A DNA stretch of 54,335 nucleotides, taken from the NCBI RefSeq assembly GCF_001885585.1, contig NZ_LSRP01000089.1, positions 1 through 54,335 of the forward strand, given 5' to 3'. The stretch comes from Pararhizobium antarcticum. GTDB lineage: Bacteria > Pseudomonadota > Alphaproteobacteria > Rhizobiales > Rhizobiaceae. The translations under genes were made by a program, and so were the position numbers. Numbering within the stretch: position 1 is the stretch's first letter; each line of letters starts with the position of its first letter. This document shows, piece by piece, positions 44,977 through 53,927 of this stretch. The notes under the pieces were generated by a model that saw only the letters and a list, made by a program, of their open reading frames with translations, ran no database searches and was not told the origin of the DNA.

Positions 44977-45624
44977 TCAGGCTTCGTCTTCCGGAACGAC
45001 CCAGGTTTCGAGAAGCGCTGCCGCCTGCCATTTCTGAAACGCCGGGTGGGTCTTGACGGCGTTCATATAGGCCAGCGAGACCGGATCACTGGTCAGTTCG
45101 TAGATCTCCAGCCGGTTGACGACAGGCGCAAACATCGCATCCACCGCCGAAAACGCACCGAAAAGGAACGGCCCGCCGGAGCGGGCAATCGACTGCTGCC
45201 AGATCGTCTCGATGCGCAAAACGTCGTCCATCACCCCGTCGGGCAGGTCGATCGCCTGGATTTCGCGGCGAATGTTCATCGGGCAGGCGCCACGCAGCGC
45301 GCGAAAGCCGGACAGCATTTCCATGGAATAGCTGCGGGCGAGAGCGCGGTCCTCGATTGCTTCAGGCCACAGCCCCGCCTGCGGGAAAAGATCAGCCGCA
45401 TATTCGATGATGGCGAGCGATTCCCAGACCCTGAAATTGCCATGATACAGGATCGGCACGCGGCCCGTTGGCGAAATCTCCTGGATTCTGGGGTTGCCGG
45501 CCGGGAAATCGAAGGGAATGACAACATCCCGGAACGGAACGCCGCAGCCTTCGAGCGCAAGCCAGGGCCGGAACGACCAGGAGGAATAGTTCTTGTTGCC
45601 GATATAAAGAAGGAGTTCGCTCAC
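44977..45624 (-). CDS. Glutathione S-transferase family protein
   Basis: A 215-residue protein. The N-terminal thioredoxin-like domain begins with ELLLYIGNKNYSSWSFRPWLALEGCGVPF; the NYSSWS stretch carries the Ser that activates glutathione in this subgroup. PTGRVPILYHGNFRVWESLAIIEYAADLFP holds the cis-Pro and the glutathione-binding ES pair. The C-terminal half is helical (FSAVDAMFAPVVNRLEIY). I use the GTG at 45624 because CGGAGAAAACCA precedes it and it gives the usual length; an upstream ATG (45684) lacks support. It lies 75 bp downstream of mtgA on the same strand. Substrate unknown. Confidence 0.9.
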   Translation of the reverse strand: MSELLLYIGNKNYSSWSFRPWLALEGCGVPFRDVVIPFDFPAGNPRIQEISPTGRVPILYHGNFRVWESLAIIEYAADLFPQAGLWPEAIEDRALARSYSMEMLSGFRALRGACPMNIRREIQAIDLPDGVMDDVLRIETIWQQSIARSGGPFLFGAFSAVDAMFAPVVNRLEIYELTSDPVSLAYMNAVKTHPAFQKWQAAALLETWVVPEDEA

Positions 45625-45699
45625 TGGTTTTCTCCGCTCGAATGTCTGCTGCCGACCGTAGACGCGCGGGGTTGCCGGGGCCAATGAAAAGCGGTGATC

Positions 45700-46446
45700 C
45701 TACTCATAAAGACATTTGATGTAATCGCCGGACCGGCCAGCACGGCGCTCGATCACCCCGGCCAGCCGCCGGAGCCCGCTGCCGGGCTTGCCGGCATTGC
45801 GCTCGAAGGGATTGGGCAGCGAAACGGCCAGCAGCGCCGACTGACGCCGGGTCAATTTCGAGGCGGAGACACCAAAGTGATGCTGGGCAGCGGCCTCGGC
45901 ACCGTAGATGCCCGGCCCCCACTCGGCGACGTTCAGATAGATCTCCATCATGCGCTGTTTGCTCCAGACGAAATCCGCGACCAGCGCCAGGGGCAACTCC
46001 ATGGCCTTGCGGACGAAGGATCGACCGTTCCACAAGAACAGGTTCTTCGAGGTCTGCATCGGGATTGTGCTGGCACCGCGGGTCGATTCGCCCTCGAGCG
46101 CCTCGTTGACCACGCTGCGCATCTGCACCCAGTCCACGCCGTCATGGGTGCAGAACTGCCCATCCTCGGACATCATCACGGACTGCACGAGATTTTTCGA
46201 AATATCCTCGAACGGCACCCATTGACGGTCGTAACCGCGCAGCAGCACCAGGTCGCGCAGCATCAGCGTCGAGATGGGATGCACGAAGCTCGGTGCGTAG
46301 AGGATGATCAGGACATAGGGAAGGACGATCAGGGCGAGGAGCGCCAGAAGCAGCTTGCGCCAACGGGCGCGCAGATCGCGCATCATGCCCGTCCAACGGC
46401 CGGGTTGCACGTCACGCTCCTCCCGAGTTTCCGGTACAATATCCAC
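45700..46446 (-). CDS. mtgA: Monofunctional biosynthetic peptidoglycan glycosyltransferase
   Basis: A GT51 enzyme that polymerises lipid II into glycan strands on the periplasmic face. One transmembrane helix ([20 protein letters not shown]) near residues 32-51 anchors it. The catalytic motif [14 protein letters not shown] holds the first Glu, followed by [32 protein letters not shown] and [25 protein letters not shown] with the second Glu. There is no transpeptidase domain. From the GTG at 46446 it has 248 residues; the ATG at 46386 is a second choice, since the AAAGG lies too close to the GTG. It is divergent from ispA across 155 bp. Confidence 0.93.
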   Translation of the reverse strand: MDIVPETREERDVQPGRWTGMMRDLRARWRKLLLALLALIVLPYVLIILYAPSFVHPISTLMLRDLVLLRGYDRQWVPFEDISKNLVQSVMMSEDGQFCTHDGVDWVQMRSVVNEALEGESTRGASTIPMQTSKNLFLWNGRSFVRKAMELPLALVADFVWSKQRMMEIYLNVAEWGPGIYGAEAAAQHHFGVSASKLTRRQSALLAVSLPNPFERNAGKPGSGLRRLAGVIERRAGRSGDYIKCLYE

Positions 46447-46601
46447 CCTTTGAAACGCCCGCCTGATGATCCCAATGGTTCTCTTAGAGCATGAACGGCA
46501 AAAACTGAACGCCTTTTCTGCAGGAAAGCCCTGTCTGCCAAGCTTTGTGCCCGGATAAATCCCGTTGCCAGCATCCCTGAACTCGTGCCAAAGAACGCGA
46601 C

Positions 46602-47516
46602 ATGAGCGACAAGACCAGCCTGTTCCAAGCCCGCCTGAAGACCAATGCCGATGCCGTCGAGGCCTGCCTGACGGATGTGCTGTCGCAGGCCGTCCAGCCG
46701 GACGAGATCGCGCGGCCGGAGCGATTGATGGCAGCCATGCGGCACGGCGTGCTGAACGGCGGCAAGCGGCTGCGGCCGTTCCTTGTCATTGAGACCGCAG
46801 CCATTCTGGGTGGCGACCCGCAGGCGGCCTTGCGCGTCGGCGCTGCGCTCGAATGCGTGCACTGCTATTCGCTGGTGCATGATGATCTGCCGGCGATGGA
46901 TGACGACGCCCTGCGGCGTGGCCAGCCGACGGTGCATGTCGCCTTCGACGAGGCATCCGCGATCCTGTCCGGCGACAGCCTGCTGACGCTGGCTTTCGAC
47001 ATTGTCGCATCGCCGGAAACGCCGCTTTCAGACCGGCAGAAGACAGAACTGGTGCTGGCACTGGCCCGCGCCTCCGGCATTGGCGGCATGGCAGGCGGAC
47101 AGGCGCTCGATCTCGCGGCAGAGACGTCGGCACCGGACGAAGCGGCGATCGTGACGCTGCAGGCGATGAAGACCGGCGCGCTCATCCGCTTTGCCTGCGA
47201 AGCCGGCGCGATCCTTGCCGGCGCTGACCCGGAAAAACGCCGGCTCCTGCGAACCTATGGCGAAACCATCGGCCGTGCTTTCCAGCTCGCCGACGACCTC
47301 CTGGACCTGACCGCCGATGCGCAGACCATGGGCAAGGCAACAGGCAAGGATGCGGAACGCGGCAAGGGCACGCTCGTTTCACTCAGAGGCCAGCCGTGGG
47401 CAGAAGCGGAACTGGCGCGCCTGGTAACCGTTGCTACGTCTCTTCTGGCGCCATTCGGTGCAAGCGCCGACATTCTCATCGAGACAGCACGGTTCGTTGC
47501 CGAGCGGAAAAGCTGA
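46602..47516 (+). CDS. ispA: (2E,6E)-Farnesyl diphosphate synthase
   Basis: Condenses IPP with DMAPP and GPP to farnesyl diphosphate for undecaprenyl phosphate, quinones and hopanoids. 304 residues, normal for IspA. The first Asp-rich motif is [10 protein letters not shown], the form with two residues between the Asp pairs typical of bacterial FPP synthases. The second is [19 protein letters not shown] binds the IPP phosphates. The ATG at 46602 follows AAGAACGCGAC. With ispG 2 kb downstream on the other strand, the window carries two isoprenoid steps but not in one operon. Confidence 0.94.
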   Translation: MSDKTSLFQARLKTNADAVEACLTDVLSQAVQPDEIARPERLMAAMRHGVLNGGKRLRPFLVIETAAILGGDPQAALRVGAALECVHCYSLVHDDLPAMDDDALRRGQPTVHVAFDEASAILSGDSLLTLAFDIVASPETPLSDRQKTELVLALARASGIGGMAGGQALDLAAETSAPDEAAIVTLQAMKTGALIRFACEAGAILAGADPEKRRLLRTYGETIGRAFQLADDLLDLTADAQTMGKATGKDAERGKGTLVSLRGQPWAEAELARLVTVATSLLAPFGASADILIETARFVAERKS

Positions 47517-47655
47517 TTGACCCGATCGGCCTGAAAACCGTTTCAGACTGAAGGCCAATCGACCTGGAGAATTGTCACCGCAACAAGAAAACCGTATCCA
47601 CACCGGGATATTTCGCTAGCGTGGCGATCCAACACGCTTTGCGGAACGACCAGCG

Positions 47656-48297
47656 ATGACGGACCCGACACCCTACCTGCCCCACCTCATGATCGCCTGG
47701 ACCGCCTATCTGATTGCCACGGCATCGCCGGGGCCAGCCGTGCTTGCGATTATCTCGACATCGATCAGCCAGGGCCGGAGCGCCGGGCTGGCGCTGGCAC
47801 TCGGCGTTCTCAGTGGCTCATACACATGGGCGATGCTGACGGCTGCAGGGCTTTCCGCGCTGATCCGCAGCTATGGGCATGCACTGATCATCCTGAAGAT
47901 CGCAGGCGGCCTCTATCTCCTGTGGCTGGCCTACAACGCTCTGAGAGCCGCCTTGCGGAAGGATGCGCCAAAAAGTCTGGTCAGCCCCGACGTCAGGCCA
48001 TCGCTTAAAAAGCTCTATTTCAAGGGCCTCAGCATCCACCTGACCAACCCCAAGGCGATTTTCTCCTGGATCATGCTGGTCTCGCTCGGCATGCCGCAGG
48101 ACGCACCGGCCAGTGTCATGGCCGTCCTGATTGGCGGCTGCATGCTGCTCGGCGTGGTCGTCTTTGGCGGCTTTGCGCTGGTCTTTTCCATGGCGCCGGT
48201 CAACCGCGCCTATCGCCGCGCGCGCCGCTGGATCGAGGGTGCCATGGCCGGCTTCTTCGCTTTTGCCGGATTGAGGCTGCTGACGGCAAAGCTGTAG
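47656..48297 (+). CDS. LysE family translocator (copy 3)
   Basis: A 213-residue six-helix exporter starting MTDPTPYLPHLMIAWTAYLIATASPGPAVLAIISTSISQG; SPGP is the family motif in helix 1. GLSIHLTNPKAIFSWIMLVSLG is the second conserved block. It follows ispA by 139 bp and converges with ispG with one base between the stop codons. Substrate unknown. Sequence similarity to the two other LysE-type proteins of the window is limited to family motifs. Confidence 0.88.
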   Translation: MTDPTPYLPHLMIAWTAYLIATASPGPAVLAIISTSISQGRSAGLALALGVLSGSYTWAMLTAAGLSALIRSYGHALIILKIAGGLYLLWLAYNALRAALRKDAPKSLVSPDVRPSLKKLYFKGLSIHLTNPKAIFSWIMLVSLGMPQDAPASVMAVLIGGCMLLGVVVFGGFALVFSMAPVNRAYRRARRWIEGAMAGFFAFAGLRLLTAKL

Positions 48298-48298
48298 C

Positions 48299-49552
48299 CT
48301 ATTCGGCCGCAGCCTGCCCCTGACCGAAGCGCTTTTCGATATAGGCATTGACGAGCACTTCGAAATCGCCGGCAATATTGGTGCCGCGGATGGTCATGGC
48401 TTTCTTGCCGTCGATATAGACCGGTGCCGCCGGAAGTTCGCCGGTTCCCGGCAGCGAGATGCCGATATCGGCATGTTTGCTTTCGCCGGGTCCGTTGACG
48501 ATGCAGCCCATCACGGCGACCTTGAGACCCTCGACACCCGGATATTTCTCCCGCCAGACCGGCATGTTGCGGCGGATATCGTCCTCGATCTTGCGGGCCA
48601 GCTCCTGAAAGACCGTCGACGTGGTGCGACCACAGCCCGGACAGGCGGCAACCACCGGAATGAACTGGCGGAAGCCCATGACCTGCAGAAGTTCCTGCGC
48701 CACCTGCACCTCGCGGGTGCGATCGCCGCCGGGTTCCGGCGTCAGCGAGATGCGGATCGTATCGCCGATGCCCTGCTGCATCAGGATACCAAGCGAAGCA
48801 GCCGACGAGACGATACCCTTCGAGCCCATGCCGGCTTCCGTCAGGCCAAGATGCAGCGCGTGGTCGGAACGGGAAGACAGCATCGCATAGCAGGCGATCA
48901 GGTCCTGCACGTTGGACACTTTTGCCGAAAGGATGATGCGGTTGCGCGGCAGGCCGATCTCTTCGGCCAGTTCCGCCGAGATCAGCGCCGATTGCACGAT
49001 CGTTTCGCGCATCACCTGTTGCGCCGTCAGCGGAAAACCTTGGGACTGGTTGTCGTCCATCATCCGGGTCAGCAGTTCCTGGTCGAGCGAGCCCCAGTTG
49101 ACGCCGATGCGCACCGGCTTGTCGAACTGGATGGCGCGCTCGATGATCGCACCGAACTGCTTGTCCTTCTTGGCCTTGAAACCGACATTGCCGGGATTGA
49201 TGCGGTATTTCGCCAGCGCTTCGGCGCAAGCCGGATGGTCGGCAAGCAGCTTGTGGCCGATATAGTGAAAATCGCCGATCAGCGGCACGTCGAGCCCCAG
49301 GCGCTCCAGCCGCTCGCGGATTTTCGGCACGGCGGCGGCACTTTCATCGCGATCAACGGTGATCCGCACCAGCTCCGAACCGGCCCGGTGAAGCGCCGCG
49401 ACCTGTGCCACGGTGGCATCGATATCCGCCGTATCCGTATTGGTCATCGACTGGACGACGACGGGTGCACCCCCGCCGACAATGACGCCGCCGACATCGA
49501 CGGCGACGGAGGCGCGGCGCGGCTGCGGATCAAAATCGAAGGCGGATGACAT
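48299..49552 (-). CDS. ispG: 4-hydroxy-3-methylbut-2-en-1-yl diphosphate synthase (flavodoxin/ferredoxin)
   Basis: Iron-sulfur enzyme of the MEP pathway that converts MEcPP to HMBPP. 417 residues. [16 protein letters not shown] marks the TIM-barrel start. The [4Fe-4S] ligands are in CPGCGRTT and CIVNGPGES, with the Glu ligand in GPGES. The alphaproteobacterial insertion before the cluster domain is present. I place the start at 49552 ([15 protein letters not shown]), after AAGGGGC; the frame remains open far upstream only because it runs antisense-like through the MFS gene region. The electron donor could be FdxA or a flavodoxin, but nothing in the sequence proves it. Confidence 0.96.
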   Translation of the reverse strand: MSSAFDFDPQPRRASVAVDVGGVIVGGGAPVVVQSMTNTDTADIDATVAQVAALHRAGSELVRITVDRDESAAAVPKIRERLERLGLDVPLIGDFHYIGHKLLADHPACAEALAKYRINPGNVGFKAKKDKQFGAIIERAIQFDKPVRIGVNWGSLDQELLTRMMDDNQSQGFPLTAQQVMRETIVQSALISAELAEEIGLPRNRIILSAKVSNVQDLIACYAMLSSRSDHALHLGLTEAGMGSKGIVSSAASLGILMQQGIGDTIRISLTPEPGGDRTREVQVAQELLQVMGFRQFIPVVAACPGCGRTTSTVFQELARKIEDDIRRNMPVWREKYPGVEGLKVAVMGCIVNGPGESKHADIGISLPGTGELPAAPVYIDGKKAMTIRGTNIAGDFEVLVNAYIEKRFGQGQAAAE

Positions 49553-49668
49553 GAAAGCCCCTTGTACATGGATAGGACAACGGCCTCTCAGGTGGATGAG
49601 GATGGCCGCCTTGTCAACGTCAACAACATGGTTTGACGACGATTTGATGACCGGGGCGCTAGATGCAC

Positions 49669-50865
49669 CTAATGGCCTCCGCCGCTCTGATCCGCATGAA
49701 CGGCATGGCGCGAAAACAGAAGCACGACGATGAACAGGACGGGCACTGCGGTGAAGATGATAGCAAAGCCTGTATGCTCGGCGACGAAGCCGATCAGCGA
49801 TGGGGCAAACAGCATGCCGGAATATCCCATCGTGGTTGCAACGGAGAGCCCGATACCGGGCGCCAGCCCCGGCATATTGCCCGCCGCGGAAAAGGCGATC
49901 GGCACCATGTTGGAGATCCCGACCCCGGCCAGCGCAAAGCCGATGATCGCGATGATCGCGTTTGGCGCAAGGCCGGCCATGACCAGCCCGACGAGCGCAG
50001 TCAGGGTGCAGACCCGCAGCGTCCGCACCGCACCGAACCGATCGCGCACGTGATCGCCGGCAAAGCGCATGATGGCCATGGTGGCGGAGAAGGCCGCAAA
50101 GCCGAAGCCGGACAGGGCGACCGAGGCGCCAAGCTCGTTGCGCAGATAGAGAGCGCCCCAATCGAGAACCGTGCCTTCCGGCACCATGGAGAACAGCGCG
50201 ATGATGCCGATGATCCAGGGCAGCGGCGTCATCGGCAGCCGCAGCTTTTCCCTTGCTGCGTCCGGATGCGGCTGATCGGCCTGGATCATCGGCCAGGCGA
50301 TAGCAAGCACAATCAGGCAGATGATCGTGATGAAGACGGCATGCGTCAGCACACCGAGATAGGCCATGATCACGCCGCCGCTTGCCGAGCCAATGAGGCC
50401 GCCAAGGCTCCAATAGGCATGGCACGACGACATGATGGCGCGGCGCATCGATTTTTCGACCTCGACGGCATTGGCATTCATCGCGACATCCATGGCCCCG
50501 ACGAAGCCGCCGAGCAGGAACATCGCCGGTACGGCTGTCCAGACGTTGGGCGCCAGCGTCAGCACCAGAAGCAGCGGCGACAGGATGACCGCAGTGACCT
50601 TGACGACGCGCTGCGAGCCCATGCGCGCAATAAAGCCCCCGGCGATCGGCATCAGCACCAGCGAGCCGATGCCGAACACCAGAATGAGCAGGCCAAGCAC
50701 GCTTTCGCCGATGCCGAGCCTTTCCTTGAACTCCGGTATCTTCGGCGCCCAGCTGCCGGTGACGAACCCGTTCATCAGGAACAGGAGCGAGACCGCAAGC
50801 CGGGTCCGGGGCATATAGCCTTGCCGGACGGCAGGCGGCATCGGGTTTTGGGTAGACTGGTCCAT
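49669..50865 (-). CDS. MFS transporter (YbjJ/FucP-like)
   Basis: A 398-residue, 12-helix major facilitator. The first half has [60 protein letters not shown], where the N-in helix and [11 protein letters not shown] (motif A position) are typical of the YbjJ-type proteins. [17 protein letters not shown] is conserved in the same group. Substrates of these proteins are unknown, possibly small sugars or metabolites. It is transcribed toward ispG with 116 bp between, and follows the DeoR-VOC pair by 30 bp, so these three may form one transcript. Confidence 0.88.
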   Translation of the reverse strand: MDQSTQNPMPPAVRQGYMPRTRLAVSLLFLMNGFVTGSWAPKIPEFKERLGIGESVLGLLILVFGIGSLVLMPIAGGFIARMGSQRVVKVTAVILSPLLLVLTLAPNVWTAVPAMFLLGGFVGAMDVAMNANAVEVEKSMRRAIMSSCHAYWSLGGLIGSASGGVIMAYLGVLTHAVFITIICLIVLAIAWPMIQADQPHPDAAREKLRLPMTPLPWIIGIIALFSMVPEGTVLDWGALYLRNELGASVALSGFGFAAFSATMAIMRFAGDHVRDRFGAVRTLRVCTLTALVGLVMAGLAPNAIIAIIGFALAGVGISNMVPIAFSAAGNMPGLAPGIGLSVATTMGYSGMLFAPSLIGFVAEHTGFAIIFTAVPVLFIVVLLFSRHAVHADQSGGGH

Positions 50866-50895
50866 GAACGTTCCCCTGATGATCCGCAGCCGGAT

Positions 50896-51279
50896 TCAGA
50901 CAGTGATTTCGATAAGGTTGCCGTCGGGATCCCGCAACACGGCTTCATAGAAGCCGTCGCCGGTCATCCGGGCCGGCGATGACAGAATTCCTTTTGATGC
51001 GGCTGCATCCGCCAGGGCATCGACGGCTTGGCGACTGCCGAGCGACAAGGCGATATGCGCATACCCAGCCCGCTCCGGCATCGTCTCCGGCGCCGCAATC
51101 CAGGGACCTTGCATGATTTCCAGCGACGGCCCGTCTTTGAGCGTCAGGAAACGCGAGGAAAAACCGGGCCGGTTCCGGCTTTCGTAGCGGTCTCCAGCGA
51201 TGGCATCGAAGGTCGTTTCCCAGAAGGCGCAGAGCCTGTCGAGATCGTCGGTCCAGAGAGCGACATGGGCAATTCTCAT
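50896..51279 (-). CDS. VOC family protein (glyoxalase/dioxygenase fold)
   Basis: A 127-residue single VOC module. [24 protein letters not shown] gives the first metal-ligand His, [27 protein letters not shown] the second, and [20 protein letters not shown] the terminal Glu. Such proteins act as glyoxalase-like lyases or resistance binders after dimerising; the substrate is unknown. The ATG overlaps the stop of the DeoR-type regulator by 4 bp (ATGA at 51276-51279), so it is coupled to it and probably serves the same pathway. Confidence 0.88.
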   Translation of the reverse strand: MRIAHVALWTDDLDRLCAFWETTFDAIAGDRYESRNRPGFSSRFLTLKDGPSLEIMQGPWIAAPETMPERAGYAHIALSLGSRQAVDALADAAASKGILSSPARMTGDGFYEAVLRDPDGNLIEITV

Positions 51280-52058
51280 GCGACCCCCGGTTCAGAGCGG
51301 ACGAGCGTGATGCCGAGCAGCCCATAGACATCTCCAGCAGCAGCAGGCGCATCGTGTTCCAGGACCAGTGTCGCGCAGGCGTCGATCGGGATCACCGCAT
51401 GCGATCCGACCAGGCCGAGCTTTTCATTGTTGACAGCAGCCAGCACCGAGACACTGCGCCCTGCAACGAAGCGCTTGAACTCGGCGTCTTCGAAGCCGAA
51501 GGCCGTCAGCCCGGCATCGATGTCGACGCCACAGGCGCCCAGCACACAAAGATCGGGCCGCAGCACCTCGACGTCGCGCTGCGCCTTGGCGCCGATCGCC
51601 GCCCCCACCTGCCGATCGACCTTGCCGCCGATCAGGAGCAGCGTCACACCCGGCTTGTCCATCACGGCCGCGGCGATCAGCGGCGTGTTGGTGGCAACCG
51701 TCAGGTGGAGATCGGCCGGAATGGCCTTTGCGATCGCCAGATTGGTGGATCCGGCATCGATGAACACCGTCATCCCGGTCTTCAGAAATCCGACCGCCGC
51801 CTTCGCCAGCATGACCTTGCGCTGTGGCGCGACGGTGACGCGCTCGCTGAGCGACGTGCTAGCGGTCGCGAGCGAAAGGGCGCCGCCATAGACGCGCTCG
51901 CAAAGACCGGCGGCGGCCATTTCCCGCAAATCACGGCGGATCGTATCTTCGGAAACCCGAAATTCCTGGGCAAGGTCGGCCGCCAGCACACGCCCGGACT
52001 GCTGCAAACGGTCCTGGATCACGGCGTGTCTCTGTCGCAGAAGCAGGTCTGCCTGCAT
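51276..52058 (-). CDS. DeoR/GlpR family transcriptional regulator
   Basis: A 260-residue repressor. The N-terminal DeoR helix-turn-helix reads LRQRHAVIQDRLQQSGRVLAADLAQEFRVSEDTIRRDLREMAAAGLCERVYGGAL. The rest is the DeoRC sugar-phosphate sensor fold with FIDAGSTNLAIAKAIP and LGACGVDIDAGLTAFGFEDAEFKR. It normally responds to a phosphorylated sugar. The ATG at 52058 follows GAGAGG; the frame is open further but not conserved. It is first in a possible DeoR-VOC-MFS transcript and divergent from the amino-acid ABC operon. Confidence 0.92.
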   Translation of the reverse strand: MQADLLLRQRHAVIQDRLQQSGRVLAADLAQEFRVSEDTIRRDLREMAAAGLCERVYGGALSLATASTSLSERVTVAPQRKVMLAKAAVGFLKTGMTVFIDAGSTNLAIAKAIPADLHLTVATNTPLIAAAVMDKPGVTLLLIGGKVDRQVGAAIGAKAQRDVEVLRPDLCVLGACGVDIDAGLTAFGFEDAEFKRFVAGRSVSVLAAVNNEKLGLVGSHAVIPIDACATLVLEHDAPAAAGDVYGLLGITLVRSEPGVA

Positions 52059-52361
52059 GGGCCTCTCGAATCGTGCACAAATGAACTTAAATCGGCACAA
52101 ACAGGCATATACGACTTCATTGCGAATTCAAGCGCAGATTTTCGGGTGAGACGAAGACGTATGGGTCATGCCATTAAATTCGGCAAACGCCTTGATTTTG
52201 CGCGATCGGGGCCAAAGTTTACGCTTTGGCGGTCGATTGTAGGAAAACCTTTCGCTGCTGCACCGTACAATTGCAGTTTTATGCGCAGCCATCCCGGATG
52301 CCGCGTGCGATTGTTGCGCCACTCCGGCAGATACGCCGGACCCGGAAGATGGAAAAACAAG
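52059..52361. other. 303-bp divergent control region of the DeoR and amino-acid ABC operons
   Basis: GCACAAA occurs twice in the same orientation at 52075-52081 and 52095-52101, 20 bp apart (two helical turns), just upstream of the deoR-type start: a candidate operator. GCCAAAG (52211-52217) and CTTTGGC (52224-52230) form a 20-bp interrupted palindrome about 130 bases before the ABC operon start. No convincing promoter hexamers or small gene were seen. Confidence 0.5.
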
Positions 52362-53138
52362 ATGAAATGGGTTCACACACTTCTCGCCGCCGCAGCACTG
52401 TCGCAACTCGTCTCCGCAGGTGGCGCGTTCGCCGGTGAAAACCTTGACGCGGTCAAGTCGGCCGGCACTCTGAAGATCGGCACCGAAGGCACCTACGCCC
52501 CCTTCACCTATCACGACGAAAGCGGCGCACTGGTCGGTTTCGATGTCGAGATCGGGCAGGAAGTCGCAAAGCGCCTTGGCGTGAAGGCCGAATTCCTCGA
52601 AGGAAAGTGGGATGGACTGATCGCAGGCCTCGATGCCAAGCGCTATGACGCGGTGATCAACCAGGTCGGCATCACCGAGGAGCGCAAGAAGAAATATGAT
52701 TTCTCCGAGCCCTATATCGCTTCCAAGGCGGTTCTGATCGTCAAGGCGGACAATGCCGAGATCAAGGACTTTCCGGATCTGAAGGACAAGAAGGCGGCCC
52801 AGTCGTTGTCGAGCAATTTCGGCAAGATCGCCGCGGATGCAGGTGCCGAACTCGTCGGAACGGATGGTTTTGATCAGTCGATCCAGCTGGTTCTGACCGG
52901 CCGCGCCGACGCCACCATCAATGACAGCCTGTCCTATCTCGACTTCAAGAAGCACAAGCCCGATGCCCCCGTGAAGATCGCGGCCGAACAGGCCAATGCC
53001 GATTACTCCGGCATCATCATCCGCAAGGAAGAGCCGGAACTTCTGGAAGCGATCAACAAGGCGCTTGCCGAGATCAAGGCTGACGGCACCTATGAGACGA
53101 TTTCGCAGAAATATTTCGGCGCCGACGTTTCCAAGTAA
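52362..53138 (+). CDS. Amino-acid ABC transporter substrate-binding protein (cystine/polar type)
   Basis: A 258-residue periplasmic binding protein. A signal peptide covers residues 1-24 (AFA|GEN). The mature protein has the class 3 solute-binding pattern: LKIGTEGTYAPFTYHDESGALVGFDVEIGQEVAKRLGVKAEF, DAVINQVGITEERKKKYDFSEPY, and SYLDFKKH in the hinge region. The FTYHDESG start and LEGKWDGLIAGL are close to FliY/TcyA cystine binders, so cystine or another polar amino acid is likely. The ATG at 52362 gives a proper signal peptide; the longer frame upstream reads through the regulator region. First gene of a three-gene importer. Confidence 0.92.
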   Translation: MKWVHTLLAAAALSQLVSAGGAFAGENLDAVKSAGTLKIGTEGTYAPFTYHDESGALVGFDVEIGQEVAKRLGVKAEFLEGKWDGLIAGLDAKRYDAVINQVGITEERKKKYDFSEPYIASKAVLIVKADNAEIKDFPDLKDKKAAQSLSSNFGKIAADAGAELVGTDGFDQSIQLVLTGRADATINDSLSYLDFKKHKPDAPVKIAAEQANADYSGIIIRKEEPELLEAINKALAEIKADGTYETISQKYFGADVSK

Positions 53139-53193
53139 AGCAGTCCAACAGCAAAGCCGAACAGGTTTCGTCGCCCCTGTGACTGCACTATAA

Positions 53194-53230
53194 GACAGGA
53201 TCCGCTTCGGCAATCGAAGCGGATCCTGTC
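53194..53230 (+). terminator. Intercistronic 16-bp hairpin (partial terminator/stabiliser)
   Basis: Perfect arms GACAGGATCCGCTTCG (53194-53209) and its complement (53215-53230) with a 5-base loop, 56 bases after the binding-protein stop and 17 before the permease ATG. No U run follows, so it probably slows decay or attenuates rather than ends transcription. This matches the need for more binding protein than permease. Confidence 0.7.
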
Positions 53231-53246
53231 GTTTCGAAAGGCCCCC

Positions 53247-53927
53247 ATGCCCCCCTGGCTGCAACTCATGCTGGATTCGCTCCAGCCCCTGCTCTGGGCA
53301 GGGCTCGTCTTCACCATCCCGCTGACGCTGCTGTCCTTCACGCTGGGGTTGGCGCTGGGGCTGGTGGTGGCCATCATCCGCCTGTTCGGGCCGAAACCGC
53401 TGGTCGCCCTCGTCCGCTTCTATGTCTGGGTCATCCGAGGCACGCCGCTTCTCGTGCAGCTCTTCGTCATCTTCTACGGCCTGCCAAGCCTCGGCATCCT
53501 GCTCGATGCCTTCTCTGCAGCCTTGATCGGCTTCACCCTCAATGTCGGGGCCTATACGTCCGAAATCATCCGGGCCGTCATCTCCTCCGTGCCGCGCGGC
53601 CAGTGGGAGGCCGCCTATTCGATCGGCATGAGCTGGAGCCAGGCCATGCGTCGCACTGTGCTGCCGCAGGCCGCCCGGGTTGCCGTGCCGCCGCTCTCCA
53701 ACACCTTCATCTCGCTGGTCAAGGACACCTCGCTCGCCGCTGCGATCACCGTGCCGGAGCTCTTCCAGGCAGCCCAACGAATCGTCGCGACCACCTATGA
53801 ACCGCTGATCCTCTACATCGAGGTAGCCCTGATCTATCTGGCGCTCAGTTCCGTTCTGTCGGCGCTGCAGGTCAGGCTGGAACGGCGCTTCGCCCGTTAT
53901 GGTGGCTACCTGGAGGCGCGCACATGA
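53247..53927 (+). CDS. Amino-acid ABC transporter permease (HisM/GlnP type)
   Basis: A 226-residue inner-membrane subunit with five helices. The N-terminal polar amino-acid permease block is LWAGLVFTIPLTLLSFTLGLALGLVVAIIRLFG. GTPLLVQLFVIFYGLP is typical, and the cytoplasmic EAA-like loop is GQWEAAYSIGMSWSQAMRRTVLPQAARVAVPPLSN. Only one permease gene is seen, so the transporter probably uses a homodimer. Its stop overlaps the ATPase start (ATGA, 53924-53927). Confidence 0.94.
   Translation: MPPWLQLMLDSLQPLLWAGLVFTIPLTLLSFTLGLALGLVVAIIRLFGPKPLVALVRFYVWVIRGTPLLVQLFVIFYGLPSLGILLDAFSAALIGFTLNVGAYTSEIIRAVISSVPRGQWEAAYSIGMSWSQAMRRTVLPQAARVAVPPLSNTFISLVKDTSLAAAITVPELFQAAQRIVATTYEPLILYIEVALIYLALSSVLSALQVRLERRFARYGGYLEART

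Noticed and set aside
48299..50425. ispG as a 708-residue fusion protein
   Set aside because: The N-terminal half is the shadow of the MFS gene; the real start at 49552 has a ribosome site and the conserved sequence.
51354..53138. Binding protein with a 336-residue N-terminal extension
   Set aside because: The extension is antisense to the DeoR gene and lacks domains; a proper signal peptide begins at 52362.
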